Shown in pieces: positions 1-5,937 of a stretch of 6,558 nucleotides of DNA. Position 1 is the first letter of the stretch. Every line of letters starts with the position of its first letter. The notes beneath the pieces were generated by a model. The model saw only the letters and a program-made list of their open reading frames with translations, was not told the origin of the DNA and made no database searches. This stretch comes from JBBRYK01 sp038237665. Lineage in GTDB: Bacteria > Actinomycetota > Thermoleophilia > Gaiellales > Gaiellaceae. A program made the translations under genes and the position numbers. Location of the stretch: the NCBI GenBank assembly GCA_038237665.1, contig JBBRYK010000114.1, positions 1 to 6,558 on the forward strand, given 5' to 3'.

Positions 1-17
1 CCCGGAATACTTCACCC

Positions 18-1439
18 CTACGCCAACAGCTCGACCAACGGAAACGCACGATGCACCCTTGGAGGCACCAGGAAGTTCTGGCGATGCGTCGTCTTCAGCA
101 CCGAGTTGATCCCCTGGCCGCGGCTGCGCGCGTCGAAGGGCAGGCGCGTGCCGTCCGGGAGGACGCCGTCCATCGCCAGCCGGTTGCGGTGGAAGTCGTC
201 GCTCGTCGGGTTGAAGACGACGAAGTGCACGCCCGCGGCGGGCTCCGGCTTTAGGGCATCGCGCGCCGGGTCGGCGCTCCAGAAGAACGGATTGTCGAGG
301 GTGTTGAAGTCGGCGCGGTGCGGGATCGCCGTGCCCTTCCGGTACATCGTCCCGTCCGCTGCCACGTGGTCAGCCTGAAGCCTCGACGAGGTCTGGATCG
401 CCGCGCTGTGCCCGATCGCACCCAGCCGCCGGTAGTCGTCCCGGTTGTCAGCGAGGCTCGCGACGTCTCGCGGATCTTGGCGCACGGTCTGGGTGCCGAG
501 CGGCACGTCGAGGCCCGGTCGAAACGCGGTGGCGACGCGCTCGGTGTGTTCGAAGTTGATGAACCAGGCCTCCAGGTCCTCGAAGAGATGCGAGACGTGC
601 ATGTGCGTGCCCCGGCGGAAATATCCGTCTGGGCCACCGTCCGAGTAGCCGAGCGTCTCGATGTTGGCGATCAGGCCAGGCCCGAGCCCCGCCTTCTGCG
701 TCGAGGTGAAGCCGAGAAAGAGCTCGGAGGTGTCCGGGATCAGGTCGGCGCCGGGAACGCCGGCGGCCGTCGCCATCAGCTTGGGCAGGCTCTGGGCCCC
801 CCCGAAGCCGCCGCCGGCGAAGCCCCGGCGGATGCTCGTCGGCTCGAACACGCCGCCGAGGTCGTCGAAGATCGTCTTCGCCCCCGCTGCGACATGCTCG
901 CGGTCGTCGCTTCGCAAGAGGACGGCGACGTCGTTCTGCTCGAGGATCGTCTCGGAGGGATCGCTGGGGAACCTGACCGCTTCGAGCAGGGCGCGCCGTT
1001 CCGCACCCTTTGCCTTCGAAGCCCGGCGGTCGATCGGCAGATAGCGGTCGGCCAGCTCGGGCACGTACCGCCGGAAGTACGGGAGGCCCCAGGCCACCGT
1101 CACGCCCAGCCCGGTGGGGGACGGCGTGAATCTCCCGTCGAGCCCCGCGAGGACGGACTCAAGCGACGCCTGGGCGTCGCGAAGCTCCGAGCGTGTCTCC
1201 CTCACCTTGACGCGCGCGGTGACCAGCTGATGATGGAGCGGGGGCACGAGCACCTCGACGCCGTTGTCCGTGACCTCGCGTATCCCGCGCAAAAGGTGCT
1301 GCTCCGCCGGCGCGGGGGTCGTCGCGATCGCGCGGCGCACCGGCGCCGTCAGACGATCGACGAGCTCGTATGCGCCCGCCGCCGTGAGCGCACCGGCTCC
1401 GGCACCGGCCAGCAGCTGCCGACGGGTCAGGCGCCTCAT
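18..1439 (-). CDS. Tat-exported DyP-type peroxidase-like protein
   Basis: This 473-residue protein starts with a twin-arginine signal (TRRQLLAG at 5-12, then an Ala/Gly-rich hydrophobic stretch to about 23), so it is probably exported folded across the membrane. The rest lines up, from memory, with DyP-type haem peroxidases such as EfeB: LFLGFTST (240-247) at the GxxDG position, GTHMHVSHLFEDLEAW (277-292) at the GSYxxVRxxxxxxxxW strand, GHSAAIQ (343-349) at the proximal-His segment, YRKG (366-369) at the RRG motif, and HFVVFNP (405-411) at the late core strand. His344 is the likely axial haem ligand, and Arg367, 23 residues later, the probable distal Arg. The GxxDG aspartate is missing (Ser246). 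Peroxidase activity is therefore uncertain, and a haem-binding or other redox role is possible. The ATG lies 9 bp after the lipoprotein gene, so it is probably the last gene seen of that operon. The Shine-Dalgarno is weak. Fold assignment is fairly sure, function less so. Confidence 0.75.
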   Translation of the reverse strand: MRRLTRRQLLAGAGAGALTAAGAYELVDRLTAPVRRAIATTPAPAEQHLLRGIREVTDNGVEVLVPPLHHQLVTARVKVRETRSELRDAQASLESVLAGLDGRFTPSPTGLGVTVAWGLPYFRRYVPELADRYLPIDRRASKAKGAERRALLEAVRFPSDPSETILEQNDVAVLLRSDDREHVAAGAKTIFDDLGGVFEPTSIRRGFAGGGFGGAQSLPKLMATAAGVPGADLIPDTSELFLGFTSTQKAGLGPGLIANIETLGYSDGGPDGYFRRGTHMHVSHLFEDLEAWFINFEHTERVATAFRPGLDVPLGTQTVRQDPRDVASLADNRDDYRRLGAIGHSAAIQTSSRLQADHVAADGTMYRKGTAIPHRADFNTLDNPFFWSADPARDALKPEPAAGVHFVVFNPTSDDFHRNRLAMDGVLPDGTRLPFDARSRGQGINSVLKTTHRQNFLVPPRVHRAFPLVELLA

Positions 1440-1448
1440 GGGGTCAAC

Positions 1449-2084
1449 TCAGGTCTGGGGCTGGACGAGCTCGAGACTCCGCAGCATCCGGTTCAAATTG
1501 GCGACGACCTTCTTGTAGGTCAGCGGCACGGCCACATGCTCGCTCAGCGTGTAGAGGGAGCCGTCGTGGCGCCAGGCATAGAGGACGTGCCAGAGGTCCG
1601 CGTCCTGGTTGACCGTGTAGACCGTTGCCACGATCCCGGCCGCACGTGCGCTGCCGCGGGGATCGGCGAAGCACGGGATCTTCGACTTGCGCGTCTTGCC
1701 CTTGTTCTGGTTCACGGCGATGCAGGTCGGAATTGCCGTCCGGCCTGGGTAGCCCCTCAGGTTGACGTGGATCTCGCCGCTCTGGGGCTCGACCCAGGTG
1801 AAGCTGCCCAGATAGCTCCTGTCCTTCGGATCGACCGAGAGGACGTAGTCGCCGTGCCCCGTGATCTTTCCGCTGAGGGGGTCCGGCATCCACGAGGGGC
1901 AGTAGACAGGCGTGCCGATCTTGTTCGCGAGCGCTTGCCAGCCACCGCGCCAGTCGGCGCGGCAGCGCACCGACGACGTCCGGGCCTGCGCCGCCGGTTG
2001 ACCGGCCTTGTCCGCGCCGCAGCCTGCCGTGGCGAAGGCCGCCGCAGCGGCGACGAGCGAGAGATTCAGACCGGCCCAGTTCAT
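1449..2084 (-). CDS. putative lipoprotein of unknown function
   Basis: I do not recognise this 211-residue protein as a named family. It begins with a short hydrophobic leader (NLSLVAAAAAFATAGC, 7-22) ending in a lipobox-like TAGC, so Cys22 would be the lipidated residue; Thr instead of Leu at -3 is not ideal. The mature part carries four further Cys (41, 62, 121, 138), which could form two disulfides outside the cell. It has a VYCPSWMPDPLSG segment (60-72) of the kind seen in small extracellular beta-rich domains, and a C-terminal helix-like stretch (TYKKVVANLNRMLRSLEL, 189-206). I chose the ATG that overlaps the stop of the upstream glycosyltransferase gene as ATGA. A start seven codons earlier is open, but it would lie inside that gene and put polar residues before the leader. 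Its position between a membrane glycosyltransferase and an exported peroxidase-like protein suggests an envelope role, by inference. Confidence 0.75.
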   Translation of the reverse strand: MNWAGLNLSLVAAAAAFATAGCGADKAGQPAAQARTSSVRCRADWRGGWQALANKIGTPVYCPSWMPDPLSGKITGHGDYVLSVDPKDRSYLGSFTWVEPQSGEIHVNLRGYPGRTAIPTCIAVNQNKGKTRKSKIPCFADPRGSARAAGIVATVYTVNQDADLWHVLYAWRHDGSLYTLSEHVAVPLTYKKVVANLNRMLRSLELVQPQT

Positions 2085-3478
2085 ATGCGATACAGCGCCA
2101 CCCACGGGCCTGAACGCCCGTGGCCCGACGCCACATAGTAGAGCCGTTTTCCCTGCGTACGCAGATCATCGTAGAAGCGGGCCTCGCGTGGATAGCGGGT
2201 GCGCGCGTCGAGCACACGGTCGGCGATCGCCCCTGTCACGAGGACGTAGCGGACGCCGTCCTTCCGCAAACGGGAGACTTCTCTGTTCGGGTCGAAGCCG
2301 CGCTTCGGGCCGGGCAGCGCAAGCGGCAGGACGTCGAAGCCCGGCAGCAGCGCCGTCGAGGATTCGGCCGCGATCCTCGCGCCGGCCGGCAGATGGCTCT
2401 CGACCCAGTCGTGGGCAACGATGCGGGTATCGATTCGCGAGAGCTCGGCGTCCTTTCGGATCGACCAGGTGAGCGGCACGACCAGCAGGAGCAGCGTCAC
2501 CGGCGCCAGGGCTCGGAACCTTCCCGCGAACACCGCGAGTGGCGGCACGAGCGGCAGGACGTAACGGTCGAAATGAGCCCGCAGCGTGAGGAGGTCGATG
2601 AAGTAGACGAGCACGAACGCGATCAGGATCAGGTCGGTCCGCCGGCGCCGCCAGAGCGCAACGCCGAGACCGGCGGCGGCGACCAGCAGGACCGGCCCCA
2701 TTCCGGACCAGAGCCGAGCCGGAAAGGCGACCAGCGAGATGTGGTCGTGCTCGAAGCCGAGCCAGCCCTCACGCGCAAGGCGCTGCACGCGAAACGCCTC
2801 GTGGGCGGCCTGGCCGGGATGGACGAACACGTACGGGCTCGTCGCGGCGAACGCGAGAGCCGCGATGCCTACGGCGACCGCGACGCGCCTCCACTGCTTC
2901 CACCCGGCAACTACGAGCGGCACCAGCAGGAAGATCCCGGGGTACTTGGCCCCTGTGGCCAGCCCGGCGGCGAGTCCGGCCCACTCGAGCCTTCCCGACA
3001 CCATCAGAGCGAGCGACGCGGCGACTCCCAGCGTCAGCGCGACGTCGGTGACCGCCATGTGCGAGTAGAGCACGTGCGTCGTCTCGACGGCGACGACGGC
3101 CGCGGCGACCGTTCCGGCGAGCGAGCCGTAGGCGCGCTTGCCGAGCCACCACGACGCGGCCACGGCGCCAACCGCAAGCAGGACGACGACGACTCGCGCG
3201 GCCAGAATCGACGGTCGGTCCTGCCAGGCCTGGAACGGCGCGAACAGGTACAGGACCAGACTCGGATAGTCGAACCAGTGCGGGTCCGGCCCGCCGCCGT
3301 GAACCATCTTCCAGGCGCGGGGGACGATGCTCTGCTCGTCGGGGTTGAGCAGCGTCGCGTACGGCAGGCCGTAGTCGAGCCCCGGGATCCGGATCGCAGC
3401 AGCGGCGGCGAGAACGGCCAGGAGCGCGAGCCGCGGGCCGCCCCAGCGGGAGGGCTCAGACCGTTGGAAGCTCGCCAC
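2081..3478 (-). CDS. GT-C / PMT-type integral membrane glycosyltransferase
   Basis: The 465-residue product looks like a glycosyltransferase of the PMT/ArnT-like GT-C superfamily, which moves a sugar from a polyprenyl-phosphate donor to an acceptor on the outer face of the membrane. A first transmembrane helix (about 15-33) is followed by an extracytoplasmic loop with the acidic pair in LNPDEQ (44-49), the usual metal/catalytic site, and by FDYPSLVLYL (69-78), typical of the family. Further landmarks are THVLYSHMAVTDVALTL (134-150), GLATGAKYPGIFLLVPL (172-188) and FDRYVLPLVPPLAVFAGR (303-320). About ten hydrophobic segments are followed by a C-terminal extracytoplasmic domain from about 341. 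The start is a GTG inside the preceding gene (23-bp overlap) with no clear Shine-Dalgarno, so it is only moderately certain. The last codons overlap the lipoprotein start as ATGA. Neither sugar nor acceptor can be read from sequence; protein O-mannosylation, lipid or glycan modification are all possible. Confidence 0.85.
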   Translation of the reverse strand: MASFQRSEPSRWGGPRLALLAVLAAAAAIRIPGLDYGLPYATLLNPDEQSIVPRAWKMVHGGGPDPHWFDYPSLVLYLFAPFQAWQDRPSILAARVVVVLLAVGAVAASWWLGKRAYGSLAGTVAAAVVAVETTHVLYSHMAVTDVALTLGVAASLALMVSGRLEWAGLAAGLATGAKYPGIFLLVPLVVAGWKQWRRVAVAVGIAALAFAATSPYVFVHPGQAAHEAFRVQRLAREGWLGFEHDHISLVAFPARLWSGMGPVLLVAAAGLGVALWRRRRTDLILIAFVLVYFIDLLTLRAHFDRYVLPLVPPLAVFAGRFRALAPVTLLLLVVPLTWSIRKDAELSRIDTRIVAHDWVESHLPAGARIAAESSTALLPGFDVLPLALPGPKRGFDPNREVSRLRKDGVRYVLVTGAIADRVLDARTRYPREARFYDDLRTQGKRLYYVASGHGRSGPWVALYRI

Positions 3479-4046
3479 CGACGAGGTCGGCGACGTGGTC
3501 TCCCTCGACGAGGACCCCGTCGACGCCTGCCCGCTCCAAGGCGATCACGTCCTCGCGGGTCGTCGCAGGCACCTCGGCGATCGCGAGCTTTCCCGCAGGC
3601 ACGTCGGGCAGCAGGGCGAGGACGCGGTCGAGCGGCTCCTCCCCCTCGTCGGCCTCCGCGCTCGAGAGCAGGAAGATCTCCGGGTCGAGCTGCTCGAGTG
3701 CGAGCTCGACCTCTTCCTCGTCGCGAACCTCGGCCACCGCTTCGAGCCCGAGCGTGAGCACTTCCCTGTGCAGCTCTTCCAGGCGATCTGCGTCGCCGTC
3801 GAACTCCCCGATCACGACGACCCACGCATCCGCGCCGTCGTTCGCGGCCTCCACGGCGGACCCCCCGCGGCTGAGGATGGGGAGCCCGGTTTCGTCGCGA
3901 AGCCCGGCCACGGGGGAGGTGAGGACGAAGGCCTCGGCACCCGCGGCCTCGGCGGCACGGGCGTCCTCGAGCGAACGGACCCTCGCGATCAGGGAGATGC
4001 CGTCGCCCTCCGAGATCGCCTGGCTCAAGCGGCGAGGTCCGGTCAC
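3456..4046 (-). CDS. degenerate TrpC-like TIM-barrel protein
   Basis: With the GTG start this is a 196-residue cytoplasmic protein whose strand/helix pattern follows indole-3-glycerol phosphate synthase (IGPS, TrpC): SLIARVRS (18-25) for IAEVKxxS, GLPILSRGG (54-62) for PVLxKDF, GADAWVVVI (71-79) for GADAxLLI, LGLEAVAEVRDEEEVELAL (99-117) for LGLxxLVEVHxxxEL, KLAIAEVPATTREDV (153-167) for xxxAESGIxTxxDV, and GVDGVLVEGDHV (174-185) at the end. Catalytic positions are mostly lost: the Glu and Lys of EVK are Arg22 and Arg24, and the Lys of KDF is Arg60. Two glutamates (106, 158) remain. True IGPS is about 250-270 residues, so the N-terminal substrate-binding extension is absent. It is probably not an IGPS; a binding, regulatory or different lyase role is possible. 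An in-frame TTG at 4100 would add 18 residues but would overlap the divergent gene and precedes a poorly conserved segment, so GTG is preferred. It is the first gene of its operon. Confidence 0.75.
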   Translation of the reverse strand: MTGPRRLSQAISEGDGISLIARVRSLEDARAAEAAGAEAFVLTSPVAGLRDETGLPILSRGGSAVEAANDGADAWVVVIGEFDGDADRLEELHREVLTLGLEAVAEVRDEEEVELALEQLDPEIFLLSSAEADEGEEPLDRVLALLPDVPAGKLAIAEVPATTREDVIALERAGVDGVLVEGDHVADLVGGELPTV

Positions 4047-4050
4047 TGGA

Positions 4051-4063
4051 CGAGATTCTCTCG
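4051..4063. promoter_or_regulatory. short inverted repeat between divergent starts
   Basis: A perfect 5-bp inverted repeat (CGAGA, 3-bp spacer TTC, TCTCG) falls inside the 18-bp gap between the divergent start codons of the TrpC-like gene (GTG at 4046) and the DUF1707 gene (ATG at 4065). Read on the minus strand, GAGAAT (4060-4055) lies 8 nt before the GTG and matches TATAAT at four of six positions, though not at its first T, so a leaderless transcript is conceivable. The arms are short enough to be chance. Confidence 0.25.
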
Positions 4064-4064
4064 C

Positions 4065-4646
4065 ATGGGCGACACTGGCGGGGTGAGCGAGCCGTCGCAA
4101 CTACCAGCCGTCCGAGCCTCCGACGCCGATCGGGAGGCCGTAGCGACCTCGCTCAGCCGCAACCTGGCCGAGGGCCGGCTCACCCTCGACGAGCTCTCGC
4201 AGCGGCTCGACCTGGCGTACGCGGCGAAGACCAAGAACGAGTTGGACGAGGTCATGCGCGATCTTCCGGTGGCGATCGACCCGCAGACTCGGAAGACGAC
4301 GAACTGGATCGTCGCCATCCTCGGAGGCTCCAGCCGTTCGGGGCGCTGGCGGGCGGCCAGTCGCATGCGCGTGATCTCGGTGCTGGGCGGGGCCAACCTC
4401 GATCTCAGCCACGCGGTGGTCACAACCCCGGAGGTGCGGCTGACCTGTTTCTCGTTCCTGGGCGGGATCGGGATCGTCGTTCCCAAAGGCGTCGAGGTCG
4501 AGCTGACCGGATTTTCGCTAATGGGCGGTCGCGGCCTTGACATCGGCGAGGAGCCCGCGCGCCCGGGAACACCGGTAATCCACGTGCGGGCCTTCTCGTT
4601 CCTCGGCGGGATCGGGATCACGAACCCGCCGAAGAAGCGGCTCTAG
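4065..4646 (+). CDS. DUF1707 and LiaF-like C-terminal domain protein
   Basis: This 193-residue protein begins with a DUF1707 domain: RASDADREAVATSL (17-30), AEGRLTLDELSQRL (35-48), AYAAKTKNELDEVMRDLP (51-68). DUF1707 is a short helical domain common in actinobacterial envelope or stress proteins. After a linker, residues about 100-190 form a beta-repeat region like the C-terminal domain of LiaF/YvqF cell-wall-stress proteins (DUF2154-type), with repeated units SVLGGANLDL (105-114), FSFLGGIGIVVP (129-140), FSLMGGRGLDI (150-160) and FSFLGGIGITNP (177-188). No transmembrane segment or signal peptide is visible, so it is probably cytoplasmic or membrane-peripheral. It is the only plus-strand gene here. 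The ATG is preceded by GGACGAG about 10 nt upstream; a GTG at 4083 is an alternative start giving 187 residues. By analogy it may sense or respond to envelope stress, but the ligand is unknown. Confidence 0.85.
   Translation: MGDTGGVSEPSQLPAVRASDADREAVATSLSRNLAEGRLTLDELSQRLDLAYAAKTKNELDEVMRDLPVAIDPQTRKTTNWIVAILGGSSRSGRWRAASRMRVISVLGGANLDLSHAVVTTPEVRLTCFSFLGGIGIVVPKGVEVELTGFSLMGGRGLDIGEEPARPGTPVIHVRAFSFLGGIGITNPPKKRL
4449..4475 (+). repeat. intragenic 27-bp repeat, copy 1
   Basis: This stretch encodes FSFLGGIGI in the DUF1707/LiaF-like protein and matches the stretch at 4593-4619 at 26 of 27 positions; the one difference is G at 4460 versus C at 4604, a silent third-position change. The copies are in the same frame, 144 bp (48 codons) apart. 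They reflect the repeating strand-turn unit of the beta-rich C-terminal domain. Confidence 0.8.
4593..4619 (+). repeat. intragenic 27-bp repeat, copy 2
   Basis: This is the second copy of the near-identical coding repeat whose first copy lies at 4449-4475. A more diverged unit with the same protein pattern (FSLMGG) lies between them, starting at about 4512. Confidence 0.8.
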
Positions 4647-4648
4647 CC

Positions 4649-5446
4649 CTAGGTACCGATCGGGTGCCAGACCGTCTTCAGCTCGAGGAAGGCTGCGACC
4701 TCCCACGGGCTCTGGCCGTCGGCGGAACCGCGGACCACGCGCTTGACGTTCTCCGAGGCCGCGCGCTCGAGGTCGGCTCTCTGACCGTCGGCCCCGGCCA
4801 GGTCGATCGCGTTCACGTCCATGTGCGACGCGAGCCAGGGCGCGAGCTCGGTCTTGTGACCGGTGAGGATGTTGACCACGCCGCCCGGGACGTCAGAGGT
4901 GGCGATCGCCTCGGCCAGCTCGACCGCCGCCAGAGGCAGGCTCTCGGAGGCCACTGCCACAACAGCGTTGCCGCCAACCAGGGCGGGCACGAGCCGTGAG
5001 ACGAGCCCCGCGAGGGCAGGCTCCTCGGGAGCGAGGATACCCACGACACCCGTCGGCTCCGGGATCGTGAAGTTGAAGTAGGAGCCTGCGACGGGGTTCG
5101 CCGAGCCCAGTACCTGCGCGAGCTTGTCCGCCCAACCCGCGTACCAGACGACACGGTCGATCGAGCGGTCGACCTCCGCGGCGCCGGAGCAGAGGGCGGC
5201 CAGGTCCTCCCGGCGCGCTTCCAGCATCTCCGCCAGGCGATACAGCACCTGGCCGCGGTTGTAGGCGGTCATTCCGGCCCACTTCGGGTAGGCCTCGCGC
5301 GCCGCCCGGACGGCGTCGCGGAGATCCTTGCGCGACGCGCGCGCGACGTTCTGGTCCTGAGCGAGGTAGATGCGGCCCGACTCCGAGCGCGGGAACGCAC
5401 CGCCCACGAAGAGCTTGTACGTCTTCTTGACGGGCAGTCGAGTCAT
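4649..5446 (-). CDS. short aldehyde dehydrogenase-like protein, catalytic domain absent
   Basis: The 265-residue product matches the NAD-binding half of the aldehyde dehydrogenase (ALDH) superfamily: KLFVGGAF (11-18), DLRDAVRAAREAYPKWAGMTA (41-61), NRGQVLYRLAEMLEARREDL (63-82), EPTGVVGILAPEEPAL (130-145), LVPALVGGNAVVAVASE (152-168) and SDVPGGVVNILTG (184-196). Full enzymes are about 480-500 residues with a catalytic Cys near 300 in a separate domain; here the protein ends soon after ASENVKRVV (230-238), where a full enzyme would reach LELGGKSP. The PWNFP motif, whose Asn stabilises the thiohemiacetal, reads APEEPA (139-144). The tail AAFLELKTVWHPIG (251-264) looks like a designed end of a short-ALDH family, not a random break, so I call it an intact gene. 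It is probably a non-catalytic partner of the full-length ALDH encoded upstream. I chose the ATG overlapping the preceding stop (ATGA); an upstream in-frame start adds an unconserved Arg-rich extension. Confidence 0.85.
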   Translation of the reverse strand: MTRLPVKKTYKLFVGGAFPRSESGRIYLAQDQNVARASRKDLRDAVRAAREAYPKWAGMTAYNRGQVLYRLAEMLEARREDLAALCSGAAEVDRSIDRVVWYAGWADKLAQVLGSANPVAGSYFNFTIPEPTGVVGILAPEEPALAGLVSRLVPALVGGNAVVAVASESLPLAAVELAEAIATSDVPGGVVNILTGHKTELAPWLASHMDVNAIDLAGADGQRADLERAASENVKRVVRGSADGQSPWEVAAFLELKTVWHPIGT

Positions 5447-5937
5447 CTTGCGAAGACCAAGCCCGACGCGACCATGACGGGCCCGATCGCCGCGATCCCC
5501 ATGCCAAAAAGGATCAACGGAAGCCAACCGAAGCATGCTCCGGCTCCGGCCACGGCCACTCCTAGCCCGACTCGAAAGAGGATGACGGTGACGAGAACTC
5601 CGGCGGCACCCGCCGCCGCGACCACCTCTCCCCCGTCGACTACGTGGGGCGGCGCGGGCAGGCCAGAGTAGTCGTCCTTGGCAGGCGGCGGAAACTCGAC
5701 CCTCGCAGTTTGCCCAAGCGGGACGCGTCGCCGTCCGATGAAGACAGCCGCCACTCCGAGGACGAGGAAACCAAGGGCAAGTCCGAGCGACTTACCACCG
5801 CCGTCCCCTGCTGCAGCAAGTAGCGCGAAGAGCGCGAGCGTCATCGCCGCGCCGGCAACGAGCGCCGCGGACCAGGCGCTGGTCCAGCCCAACACGCGGC
5901 GGAAAGCTCGCTGGACCGATCCGGCACCAGCTCTCAT
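5443..5937 (-). CDS. small multi-pass membrane protein, unknown function
   Basis: I do not recognise this 164-residue protein. It has a short basic N-terminus (QRAFRRVLGW, 9-18) and then hydrophobic segments at about 19-43, 50-67, 103-120 and 123-161, the last long enough for two helices, so four or five membrane passes are likely. Between the second and third lies a soluble loop of about 35 residues rich in Pro and charged residues (RRRVPLGQTARVEFPPPAK, 69-87, continuing to about 102). The basic RRR just after helix two suggests this loop is cytoplasmic. No catalytic motif is visible. The ATG overlaps the stop of the secreted-protein gene as ATGA, with GGGG immediately upstream, and its own stop overlaps the next gene's ATG as ATGA. 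The frame stays open further upstream, but that part runs through the neighbouring gene in another frame and is not used. Co-expression with aldehyde dehydrogenase genes is the only clue to its role. Confidence 0.75.
   Translation of the reverse strand: MRAGAGSVQRAFRRVLGWTSAWSAALVAGAAMTLALFALLAAAGDGGGKSLGLALGFLVLGVAAVFIGRRRVPLGQTARVEFPPPAKDDYSGLPAPPHVVDGGEVVAAAGAAGVLVTVILFRVGLGVAVAGAGACFGWLPLILFGMGIAAIGPVMVASGLVFAR

Noticed and set aside
318..2138. A 606-codon open frame on the plus strand
   Set aside because: It runs antisense to the DyP-like and lipoprotein genes, is rich in Arg, Gly and Ala with no domain or hydrophobic pattern, and is the usual by-product of high-GC third positions on the opposite strand.
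2120..3757. A 545-codon open frame on the plus strand
   Set aside because: It is antisense to the glycosyltransferase and TrpC-like genes. Its Arg/Gly/Asp/Gln-rich, low-complexity translation has no recognisable domain, while the minus-strand reading has clear motifs.
3034..3825. A 263-codon minus-strand frame across the glycosyltransferase/TrpC-like junction
   Set aside because: It is out of frame with both genes and gives a very Arg-rich, repetitive translation without domains; both overlapped genes carry recognisable family motifs.
3456..4046. Functional trpC (indole-3-glycerol phosphate synthase)
   Set aside because: The catalytic Glu and two Lys positions are Arg, the N-terminal extension is missing and there are no trp neighbours, so the symbol trpC would mislead.
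3495..4064. Extension of the DUF1707 frame about 190 codons upstream
   Set aside because: This part is antisense to the TrpC-like gene and unlike any DUF1707 protein; the domain begins shortly after the ATG at 4065, so the extension is only an open frame without stops.
4626..4640. Possible terminator hairpin (CCGC...GCGG) near the convergent stops
   Set aside because: The stem is only 4 bp, lies within coding sequence and is not followed by a T-run on either strand.
4643..4652. CTAG-CC-CTAG inverted repeat at the convergent stops
   Set aside because: It is produced by two facing TAG stop codons and is self-palindromic by nature, so it needs no further explanation.
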